A DNA stretch of 64,000 nucleotides. Source: Nemertoderma westbladi (taxonomy: Eukaryota > Xenacoelomorpha > Nemertodermatida > Nemertodermatidae). Made by a program: the position numbers and the translations under genes. The number at the start of each line of letters is the position of its first letter. The stretch's first letter is position 1. The stretch is taken from positions 21,165 through 85,164 of the forward strand of contig JAUCBJ010004049.1 of assembly GCA_032718475.1 (NCBI GenBank), written 5' to 3'. This document shows positions 45,585 through 55,674 of the stretch, piece by piece. The notes under the pieces are model-generated. The model saw nothing but the letters and a program-made list of their open reading frames with translations. It did no database searches and was not told the origin of the DNA.

Positions 45585-45655
45585 GCATTGGTGGTTCAGT
45601 GGTAGAATTCTCGCCTGCCACGCGGGAGGCCCGGGTTCGATTCCCGGCCAATGCA
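45585..45655 (+). tRNA. tRNA-Gly (anticodon GCC)
   Basis: A 71-nt cloverleaf: acceptor GCATTGG/CCAATGC, A box TGGTTCAGTGG, anticodon arm CTCGCCTGCCACGCGGG with GCC at 45617-45619, B box GGTTCGATTCC, discriminator A at 45655. TTTT at 45663-45666 can terminate Pol III. All stems pair and no intron is present, so it looks functional. It lies antisense inside the PITPNM intron between exons A and B. Confidence 0.97.
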
Positions 45656-45666
45656 TCATAAATTTT

Positions 45667-46964
45667 GTTAAATAAACATTAATATATTTCGTAGTTAGCG
45701 GCAAGGAGTGTGAGCCCATTTTACATTGTTTGTCGTATTTGGTTCAAATGAACAACCATGACGATTACATACATGTATTTAACGCTGTGCATAAATATTT
45801 AATTGATCTCAGTTAGGGTAACTGTTTCAGCGATCGCGCAAACATGATACCCGCATGCATTAGGCATTAACATATAGTTGTTTTATAATGCTTTATTTGC
45901 TTATTGTGATAAAGTCATAGAGATGCTGAATTTATCCACATTGTCATTTAGACTATATGTTTGTTTCGTACTGTAAAGAAAGGAATGTTAGGCCTATCCA
46001 TGCGGCGCATGCACTATGTCACTGTGTCAGTGTGTACACTATTTCTGATATACTCAGGTGAAATTAAATATTAGTTAACGTACGTTATATATGTTTTATA
46101 CTTAAATTGTAACATTAAGCCAAATATACCCCGAAATCGATATAAAAGGAGGAATTTATTTCCCTATAAAAAAATGTCACCCATATTATTGCATTGATTT
46201 TACTTTTTCCCCGGCGAAAAAAAACAAAATTATGTAAAATATTATTGGTGGAAATTCTAAAATATTATTCCATGTGTTGAAAGAGTATCGAAGTAGAAAA
46301 GGTTTGCAACTAATTTGAGTAAAATCCATTGAAACACTCAAAGGCGATTGCAACTTTAGTGTCTGCAAGACGTACTACGTACGCAAGACGTACAAAACGG
46401 AACTCAATATGCAATATTGGTTTTATGTAGTTAAGCGGCTCTCTAGTTACGTAATAAATATTCGAGATCACTAAATTATTTAACATATTCCATTAATATT
46501 CTGTGCAGGTTATTGTTATTGTTATTGTTATTTACCATGGAAATAATATTAAACTATATTAGATTGAGGTGACAATTATTTAACATTGAATAAGGCAGCA
46601 TCAGGAGTTGAATATTACAGTAATTGGAATCGAGTAACTATGGAAGCCATATAGTAAAATACTGCAGTTCAATTTATTTTGTAACACTATATATCGCTCT
46701 ATAGAACACTCTCGTTACTTTATTAACCTCGCAGGCGCAGGCGGTCGGTAAATAAAATACATCAGAATAGTGAAAAAAAAGTTCAACTTTTCCCAAAGTA
46801 ATACATAATAATTAATTAATTAAATAAACTTCACGTCAATCTAGTATAAAACGCAAAAACCTCACAATCAATCAAAGCACATTTTTTTTGCATTAATTAT
46901 AGAAAATATAAATAGGGAAGATACCCCGATGAGTATAGGGCCTACTAGTGACTGATAAACTCAC
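45667..46964. other. PITPNM intron, AT-rich
   Basis: A GTTATT microsatellite at 46511-46532; otherwise nothing recognised. Confidence 0.5.
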
Positions 46965-47113
46965 CTGACTACCATTTTAACGGGATAGACTCCGAGTCCT
47001 ATTCTCTTACTCTCTGGTACATCGAACGTAACGCGTCCGTGATTGTTACACAGTTCGGTACCGAAGAACATCCACTCCCCGCCCGGTGGCTGCGTCATTA
47101 TATATATGTCAAT
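46965..47113 (-). CDS. PITPNM: PITPNM/RdgB exon A (region before LNS2)
   Basis: Acceptor TTTTATAG, 149 bases, donor GTGAGT. Reads IDIYIMTQPPGGEWMFFGTE, then NHGRVTFDVPESKRIGLGVY and PVKMVV. This is the conserved segment immediately before the LNS2 domain in PITPNM proteins (family pattern VD-Y-MT-PP-GEW...LG-GVYPV). It starts in phase 0 and ends with AG, completed by the first base of exon B to Arg. Exons 5' of this one (PITP, DDHD regions) were not found up to base 64000 and probably lie beyond the window. Confidence 0.9.
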
Positions 47114-47610
47114 CTATAAAATACATAGATAATCGAATTACAGATAATCGTTGTACCAACTATAGAGCATATATAGATCCCAGCTACTATGCCCTGGAGA
47201 CACGACTACCTGTAAGTATCCTTAAGTAGGCCTACAGTAACACTAAGTATAGTCAGTGTTACTAATTTGTACTGTTCGTCTTATCACAGTATTATTGTTC
47301 GTGACCACTGTATTATTTTTAATTTTTATGCTATTTGTCCAACCATATTCACCAAAGTCACGTACGGGACAAAAAATGTACAAAAATGTAAATCATTCGA
47401 GAATGAATGGTCGGTTCGTTTTGGTAATTTGATCGCCAGATACACTACAGTATAATCGGTCCCCTCTTGTTGTGATACACTCCAACCACAGTTTGTTATA
47501 GAACAAGCTACAACAAATTTTAAAAAAATCATCACTTACGGGACATTTTTCAAATTTTATGATTGCGATTACGGGTTCAGTTTGGCCAGTAAAATTACAA
47601 TTCAGGTGCC
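47114..47610. other. PITPNM upstream intron, no gene recognised
   Basis: Contains two words related to TCACGTACGGGACA (about 47358 and 47532), which recur at 48432 and, inverted, near 47975. No coding signal. Confidence 0.4.
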
Positions 47611-47782
47611 AAACGATTAATATCCCTGCTGAGTATAATTCCTGTGAACAAATAAACGATTAATATCCCTGCTGAGTATAATTCCTGTGAACAAATAAAC
47701 GATTAATATCCCTGCTGAGTATAATTCCTGTGAACAAATAAACGATTAATATCCCTGCTGAGTATAATTCCTGTGAACAAAT
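47611..47782 (+). repeat. 43-bp tandem repeat, four perfect copies
   Basis: AAACGATTAATATCCCTGCT starts at 47611, 47654, 47697 and 47740; each unit is 43 bp and ends GAACAAAT. Identity between units means very recent expansion. Confidence 0.97.
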
Positions 47783-48639
47783 AAACGTAGCTTCGTAGTA
47801 AATAATAGGAGATATCAGAAATACAAAAAAAAATTAACGTTGTCCGATTTTTTGTTATATACGTGACACTCGGTAAATGATTAAATAACACTCCCATTCA
47901 TAGTAGGGAATGGTAATAGTAGGTTAATCAGTGCATATGAATCGCGTGAGCGTGTCCAAAATGGTCCAAAAAAGTGTCCCATACGTAACGGGGGGTTTTT
48001 TTTTTATCAGAAAATGCGAACTGGTGCAGATTTAGATCCATTTCTCAGATATTTTTCCATGTATGGGTTGTATCAGTGAGTCTGTCACTTAAACATTTAT
48101 TTGGCCAGGTCTGGCTCAGGCCAGGTTGAGAGTGGGATGTAAGTTGGGAATGGAACATGAGTTGGCAGTGGGAAGGACGATAAACTGGAGTTAAATTCTA
48201 GTACGGAGGAGTTGTTTGAAGAATTTTATGATCTGTTTTTACTTTTTAGTTTGACTTGTTTATTGTGCCAAAAATTTATTCGCAATTTTGAATTTCGTAA
48301 AGTTTCTCTCAATAACGGCCAATAAATTTTTGGGGCACTTTCTGGTTTCATATGAAGAAATTATCGCTCTTTCTAACCATCAATATGGCGAATTCTCAAA
48401 GTTAATTTCAAAAATCGACACATCTCAAATATCACGTACGGGACATTGGTCAATATGGTTGGCATTGACCCATTCGTTTATTTCGACTGTAATAACTTAA
48501 TGGCATTTGTACTGTTTTCTTTTTATTGTTTATATTGGTTGTAATCTTTGTACCTACTGCGCTAGTTCTAGATTTATTATTTTTCTGTATGTGACGTGAA
48601 CGAACACCTTTAGAGTACTTATCCTATTGTAAATTTGGC
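47783..48639. other. AT-rich intron-like DNA
   Basis: No gene or clear repeat apart from the TCACGTACGGGACA words. Confidence 0.4.
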
Positions 48640-49510
48640 GCTAATATACAGCTGAATCGATTGAAAATATTATCGAAGTGGATCTTAGTGGACTTAGTGG
48701 ATCATCCTTTTTGGAGCACCAAAATTAGGGCGTGGGACTTCAAATAATGAAAAAGTACCACGCCCTAATTGTGGTGTACCAATAATGACGTAGCGTAACA
48801 CTAAGACTTGAAGCTTCAATATTACTTTCAATCGATTCAGCGGTCCAGATAACCTATAAAAATGTGTTGAAATGAAAACCTTGTGGTATTTTCTGAATAT
48901 CGTAATTTTGAAAATTTGAAGTAAGCCTAGTTGCCACGCCCTAATTTTGGTGCACCAAAAATGATGTACCACTAAGAATTGAGTCTTCTATATTACTTTC
49001 AATCGATTAAGGGGGCCAGAAAACCCATAACAATGCGTTGTAATCTAAACTTCGGAGTATTTAACAAATATTGCTATTTTGAAAATTTAAAGTGCCACGC
49101 CCTAATTTTAGTGCACCAAAAATGACGTACCACTTCCCTTACCTACTTATATAGAGTAGTAGAGTGCTCCATACGAATCAGAGTCAATAAAAAATAAGCC
49201 CCAACATAAAGAATTGCTAGCTCACAAATGACCTTGTAACATTCGAAAATTTCAAAAAAAATTCTGCAGGGGACCAAATTTTGAGGTGGCAGCCACATCG
49301 AAAAGTTGAAATCTAATTGCAACGCCGTTTTTTGCAAAAGATGCGCCATTAAATTTGACTAATTCTTGTAAAAAAAAATTGGGCTGGTACATTGTGTGGT
49401 TGCATAGATACAGCAATTAAAAACTAGGGAAGGGTCGATTCGCCCCCCCCCCCCCCCCCCCCCCAGTGGTAATAGAGTTAGAGGGGGGGGGGGGGGGGGG
49501 GGTGGTAGCG
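48640..49510. repeat. Dispersed repeat R2, copy 2, with hairpin and poly-C/poly-G
   Basis: At about 48655-48840 the unit AATCGATTGAAA...CACCAAAATTAGGGCGTG is followed by its inverted copy CCACGCCCTAATT...TTTCAATCGATT. More copies of CCACGCCCTAATTTTGGTGC-type sequence follow at 48935 and 49090. The right part matches 31550-31850. It ends with about 21 Cs (49444-49464) and, after 18 bases, about 20 Gs (49483-49502), which can pair. Confidence 0.8.
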
Positions 49511-49599
49511 CTACTTCAATAATTTTTTTTATTTCATCTAGAGCAGATTTTTATCAAGATACCAAATTTGAAAACCGTTTAGCAAGATCTGTCTTATTT

Positions 49600-49990
49600 C
49601 TCGAGATATCGGCTGTCTGTCCGTTTTACTGTCGGTTGGTCCGTCAGTATGTCTGTCCGTCAATAAAAACCATACTATATGTCTTACCTGTATGGGTTTT
49701 CGTGGTCGGTTCGGTTGATTTCTGATGTCATTAATCAAATTTGGCCTTGTCGGTTATGTCTGTATGTATGCCTGTCTGTCTGTCTGTCAAAATATAACCG
49801 ACAGTCTGACAGCCTACCAGACAATTTGGAAGTCATCAAATGTTAAAATTGACACTTGAAATAAAATTCTGCGACCAGGAAAACCCCTATAGCTAAACTT
49901 GTAGCTCAATGGTGTGCCTTTTTTTTTATATTTGACAGATAAATAGTGGGATAGACAGAAAGACCGACAGACAGACATACAGACAAACTA
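49600..49990. repeat. Degenerate GTCT/GTCC microsatellite and its inverse
   Basis: Words such as GTCTGTCTGTCTGTC (about 49775-49788) on one side and GACAGACAGACATACAGAC (about 49967-49985) on the other. Confidence 0.75.
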
Positions 49991-50261
49991 GATTGCATTA
50001 AAATTTAAAACGGGCCTCAGAAATGAAATCAGCGACCAGGAAAAAGTTTTATGCTTTCTTGTTGATAGATATAATATATTAACAGACAATTTTTGCGCGG
50101 GAAGGTTCAAATTTTAAAGGCAATTATCTTGGAAGGGTATTTTTTCATTTCAACGATCTTTAAAATGCTACTCCTCTGCCAATTTTTAATATTTTTTCAT
50201 GAAATTTGGAGAGAGTAACTACATGCCTGGTATCTTCAAAAGTATTGGTCAGAATTTTAAA

Positions 50262-50510
50262 ATTGTGAGGACCAGCCAGTGCATAATCTTGTGCTTTTGC
50301 GGCTCCATGGAGTGAATAAGCATGGTGGACAGACAGCTGATGACTTTCTTGATGCGCATCTTAAAGGACACTGGCCTTTAAGATGCGGATGATCTAGCAA
50401 ATGTCATGGGTGATAAGGAGTTGTGGCGGCGGAATTTTGTCGACAAGCCGGTACAGCATTCTTAAAAATGCAGCTGCAATGCAGCATGCTGACACTAGTA
50501 GTAGATCAAA
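50262..50510 (+). pseudogene. RTE-like LINE fragment E (3' end only)
   Basis: GTGAGGACCAGCCAGTGCAT onward matches the C-terminal codons and 3' UTR of copy D, through the hairpin GCAGCTGCAATGCAGC to a short TAG tail. Frame breaks throughout. About 250 bp, strongly 5'-truncated. Confidence 0.85.
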
Positions 50511-50660
50511 TAACAATAACTAAATATAGCCTGGTCTAGGCATACGGGGCTACAGTGGTTTCTACAACACTGTATAAAAAGTTATTCTTTGAGGCATGGT
50601 TGCCATTTCTGGCAGAGCACGGGAATAACGAAAGTTGTACTTTACTTTGAGTGATCGTAT

Positions 50661-50812
50661 GGCCTTAATATGATCTTCCACTCCATATGCGAAATATCCA
50701 TCCGGTCTGGTAGCTCAGTACACTCACCCGGCTGATGATAACCGGAAGTTTGAAACCTAGGTACCTGGTTCGAGCCCCAATAGGGCCGGTTGATATTTTT
50801 CGATATTGAGAG
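50661..50812 (+). mobile_element. tRNA-like sequence inside a long hairpin, copy 1
   Basis: The core has an A-box-like GGTAGCTCAGTACACTC and a perfect B box GGTTCGAGCCCC (about 50767-50778), with a GATGAT loop region between. The would-be acceptor stem is extended: CTCCATATGCGAAATATC (50681 onward) pairs imperfectly with GATATTTTTCGATATTGAG (50792-50810). A second copy lies at 59720-59878 on the minus strand. It could be a tRNA-derived SINE or a MITE that captured a tRNA. Confidence 0.6.
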
Positions 50813-50815
50813 CAT

Positions 50816-52924
50816 GATCATATTGTCACATTGTATATTTAATAACTATAAAGATGGCTGAAATTCAGCATCATTCATGTTTATCTGTAACCTCTCACTC
50901 ACCTATTGATTCTGTGATTGTAAAAACTAATAGTATGAATACAAACATTGTAATATGTCCCATTCTTATTAATAATATAATAGTAATTAAAATACAATAA
51001 ATCACAGTAATTTAGACGAGGCGTTGATCCTAATCAATTCAGTTCAGCCAATCACAAAACAGATGGATGATGCAATGCCTATTACAACATCATTTTGTAT
51101 AAACTTTAATGAAAACGTGAATTCTTGTTTTTATCCCTTTTTCCTGAAAAACAATATTTATGGGGATAAACGCTAGTACGCCTACAACTACATCGTCGCC
51201 TTACAGGTTACAGAAGAAGGTTACAGAGGCAGATTGAAAAGAACCTAAACAATAAAGAGTTTATAGTTATGAATATGTAGAAAACCCAATTAAGTTTAGA
51301 ATCAACAACTTGAGGTCTACCAGCTTAACGGTACATGTAGGTACAGGCGTACAGTTGTCCCCAAATATTTCTCCATTGAATGATAGTATTAGACAAAGCT
51401 AGCCAAACAGTACATCAACATGCATAGATTACAAACCTTGTGCCTATTGTTGTGTTTGGCTCTCAGACATTATATTTTACAATGATAATGAAATAGTAAT
51501 GTATAGTTTCGATAATCAATCGAAGTACTTTAATATTCATATGAAACAGGGTAATCGAGGCAGTATTGTATTCAGACATCATTAATGGAAAACTAGGCCT
51601 ATACTGCAAAGGAACATGGGTGGTCATTAAAATTTTAATAGAGCTCTAATAGTAATCGGCTTTACATTAACTGCTTTGTGATTGACTGAGATTTAATACA
51701 AAATGAGTGCATAATTAATTCTTCATGATTCTAAAGATGTAACAATATATAATATAACTAACTATATTGTACTTTGTAACTATCGCAATACTTTGTTCAT
51801 ATTTTATTTGTATAATAATTATTAGAGGATAAGCAATCTTCAAAAAATAATTATGTATGATCTATCTTATATCTATATCAGACATTACAAACATTATATC
51901 GTCATGTGTCGACGCTTTCGGCAACTGTCGGAATTCGAAATTTTGTAATAGTCGCGATTCGGCTAATAAATAACGATTCGGCAATACAATGTACAATGTG
52001 ACATACAATAACGATAATCACAGAGCACGTTTATTCGAAACCAAACCTATTAATATCGAAACGAAATCAAACTTATTAAAATTACTTATTGCAATTTCAG
52101 TAGCATTCACAGTACAAACTAACTTATTACAAGCAAACTTAATAATTTATGTAATTCACTAAAAACACAATCGCTAAAATGTGCTCGTGTTGCAAGTATG
52201 GTTTTAAACAGTTGGAGTGTCTACTGTACTGAGTACTGGTACTGTAATAATACGAACGTGACATTAATTAATACAATAACGCATTTAAGCGAGGGTGGGG
52301 GGGTAGCGACCCCAAATATTACTTTTCATTGTGTTGTTTCTGCATCCTAAAATTGTGCTACCAATCATCGCCAAGGAAGTGTTGCATCCAATGCTATCTG
52401 CAATTTTGGCTGAATTTGAGTTGGGGCCATTTTTATACACAAAGAGGCCCAAAACGTGACAGTTTTTGTGCTCTAAAATGGCCTCAAATCATTTTTAGCC
52501 AAAATTGCTCGATAGCCTTACAGACTAGCATATTTTGAATATGATCCAAATTTTAACTGATTTAGTCAATAATTATTCGAGAACTATAAAATACATTCGG
52601 AGATAAATGGGTTTAAGGTTTCAGTAAATATTCAAAATTTCCGGCTATTTTAGATAATACCATATTTCTTTGTTAGACAATATCTTTGTTAAAAATTATT
52701 GAAATTCAATCATAGCCGGAAAGTGTAACAAATAAGACAACCAGACAATATGAATATTATTCATATATTTCCTTTGGGAGCCTTTTTAGTGAAAATTGCC
52801 TTAAAACTAGCCCATACGTTTCAGCCAATAACGCTAGTTTGAGAAAAGATATGTGAAAGATGCTTTCAGATTTTAAATCTCCATTAAATTCGGCACATGA
52901 TAGGATCATAAAATAATTTCAAAA
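50816..52924. other. AT-rich stretch without recognisable gene
   Basis: Nothing recognised. Confidence 0.5.
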
Positions 52925-53430
52925 ATAGCCCATCAGCTGGTGATTCTTCTGCCTTAAACCTTTGTGGTTGGATGGCTTTTCCGCCCATTCAGCAAGTTGA
53001 TCGATTTCCATGCCTGCCTGGGATGATTACCTGCTGTCAACGGCATCATTGATAGCATCATCCTGTTGGTTTATAAGCTCCTGTGGATTACCTGCTGTCA
53101 ACGGGATCATTGATATCATCAACATGTTGGTTTATAATCTCCTGTAGATTAACAGAGTACTGCCTGTTCAGGGACCTATATTATGCAGCCTTAACTGCAT
53201 TCTTGGCCGCTGTAGTCTCATGAGTCGGTACTCTTTCAGCGCCTTATAGAGGTTATTTCGACACTTACGAATTTTGTGGTCAGTTCAGCGGGCCTTTTTC
53301 CTCATGAACCTTTCCTCAGAAACAGGAACTGTTTCTGCGTCTGCTAACTTAACTGCTTCTGTGAAAGCAGTCTAGCCCTCGCAGTCAGGCAAGCCGCGGC
53401 ATGGCAGATTTCGTTGTCAGTCAGATGTGT
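52925..53430 (-). pseudogene. RTE-like LINE fragment G
   Basis: It matches the linker region of copies D and F (the stretch encoding EAVKLA...ETVPV and the repeat-rich QQ linker) but is heavily mutated, and a segment of about 60 bp beginning GATTACCTGCTGTCAACGG is duplicated (about 53029 and 53089). It covers the same element region as part of F, so it is a separate copy or a duplication. Confidence 0.7.
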
Positions 53431-53641
53431 GTGCAAGCAATGACTGACAGTGATGTGTACCAGCTACGACAGCCAGTGGTGTTTGTCAGCTATGACTGAC
53501 TGTAGTTTGTGCCGGCTAAGGCTGACAGTTATGTGTGTCGGCTGTGGCTGAGAGTGATGTGTGCCGGCTATGGCTCACAGTGATGTGTGCCGGCTGTGGC
53601 TGATAGTGATGTGTGCCGGCTATGGCTCACAGTGATGTGTG
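53431..53641 (+). repeat. 26-bp minisatellite, left block
   Basis: GTGATGTGTGCCGGCTGTGG and related words, degenerate at the left and regular at the right. It ends directly against RTE fragment F (CACCAACTTATTTG). Confidence 0.85.
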
Positions 53642-55610
53642 CACCAACTTATTTGTTTCCATTTCTTGTGGGACTCTTGTCGTTCGGTACATGTCTACTA
53701 TGATGGGATAGATGAGCTTTAAACACTCAGGTATTTTAAAGACCTCAGGGGGAACACCATCTACTCCACTGGCACGATTGGTCTTAATGCTCTTTGCAGC
53801 AGCCTTCACTTCTGCAAAGGAGATATCGCCAATGGGAATATCTGGGAGTACAGACTCAGACACTTTTACTTCTATAAAGTTATCAGGCAATACCCTGTCA
53901 TTATTGAGGAGCTTTTCAAAGTGGGCTTTCCAACCATTGAGGCGATCGGCTGGTGATTCAGTAACCTTGGTGGTTGGTTGGCTTTTCCGCCCAGTAAGCA
54001 AGTTGATCGATTTCCATGCCTGGGATGATTGCCTGCTGTTGTCAGCATCATTGATGGCATCAACCTGTTGGTTTATTAGCTCCTGTAGATTAACAGAGTA
54101 CTGCCTGTTCAGGGACCTAGATGCAGCCTTAACTGCATTCTTGGCTGCTGTAGTCTGTTTGAGTCGGGACTCTTTCTGCGCCTTATGAAGGTCATTTCGG
54201 CACTTCTGAATTTTGTTGTCAGTCCAGGGGGCCCTTTTCCCGTTTCGAGGGAATACAGGAACTGTTTCTGCAGCTGCTAACTTAACTGCTTCTGTAAAGG
54301 CAGTATAGCCCTCACAGTGATCTGCCGCCTCAGAGGCAAGAGCCTCATACCTGTTGTTCAGCTGTAGGGTGAAGCTGGATCTCACACTTGGCTGTTGCAA
54401 CAGAGAGGACCGACCAGTCATGTCGCAGCAAGGCAGATTTAGTTGTTCTGCTAGCACGCAGACTAAGTCTTACCTTGGCCACAATAAGGCGGTGATCACT
54501 GGAGAAGGGTCGAAGTGTAAATGCATTACAGTCTTGTATAGAGCTCCTGTATTTCCTACGAAACAGAATATGGTCTATCTGGGACTTGTGACCACTGGGT
54601 CCACTATGAGCCCATAGCTTTCCAGTTCGCTTCTTGAACTGGGTTCCAGCCGAAAACAATCCATTTCCGGAGATAAAATCCTGAAGATGGACAGAATTTC
54701 GGTTAACACTATTGCTATAGACCCAGGGCAATGTAGGTGATTGATGTAGACTTGCATTAAAGTCTCCCAGGAATGTTAAGAATGCATGCTGATCCACTCC
54801 ATCTGTAGCTGCTTGTAGATTGTGGTAGAAATTTCCACCTCCTCTACAGGGGCAACACTAGTTGGAGAGTAGCACACAATCAGAACCACCTTAGGAAACT
54901 TCTTAGCCAGTCTTCCAGAACATGAGAAGTGGCAACGGATGATGGGGTTAGAGATTTGGTCTATTTTGTCCAATGCTGCATGTGCAGTTGGATTCATCAA
55001 TAGACCAATTCCACCATTGCCACTATCATCTGCTGACGCGAGGGCGAGTCGCCAACCGCCCCCCATGTCCTTAATCAGAACCTCATCAGTCTGTCCAGTC
55101 TGCATTCGGTGCTCTTGAACACCCACTGCGCTAAGAGATAGCTTTATCTGCCAAGGCAGTCAGCTCACCTTGTCGCATTGGGGACCCGAGTGTTAGGGTG
55201 TTTACTGAGGCTAGTCTAGTGACTTGCCTCAGATTCACCAATGGCTTTGTTGGTCGGGGTGGAACATGAGAGTAGCCTCCAACTCCAGAATCCCTCTCCC
55301 CATCACAATCTGGCCTCCCTGGTGACCCATGGTTTGGGCCAGAAAGGTCATCAGGAAAGGGACTCAAAGAATTGTTGGCTGCTCTCTCTCCAGTAGGGGG
55401 TGAGACAGGCAGCCGGTCAGGAGATAACTGACGCCTGTGAGGCCGATTGTGTCTGGTAATTCCACTGGCCTCTAGTGGCCGGACCTCCGCATTACTAATA
55501 TAATCCATAGTGGGGGTTGGGGGGTGCTTTTTTGCCGAGTCAGCTCTCGGGTCAAATACCACACCCTGGTTTGCCATTCCAGAGGGTGGGTGTCGCAATG
55601 GAGTCAGATA
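53642..55610 (-). pseudogene. RTE-like LINE fragment F (N-terminus, endonuclease, start of RT)
   Basis: Minus strand, in order: 55598-55131 (155 residues; Pro/Arg-rich leader ending LTLGSPMRQGELTALADKA), 55126-54776 (endonuclease start, VQEHRMQTGQTDEV, GIGLLMNPTAHAAL), 54797-54345 (FLGDFNASLHQS, KSQIDHILFRRK, FSSDHRLIVAK), 54457-53642 (linker and RT fingers, SGVDGVPPEVF). Frame changes join the pieces. It complements copy D by supplying the 5' half, and it lacks the RT core and 3' end. Minisatellite DNA lies on both sides. Confidence 0.88.
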
Positions 55611-55674
55611 TGAGGCCCATCACCCATATCTACTCTGGCGCACATGACGTGTCACGTCACGTGTCACATCACGT

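Noticed and set aside
47195-47230. Plus-strand splice donor GTAAGTATCC
   Set aside because: A good donor word but without an open exon-like segment before it; the known gene here is on the minus strand.
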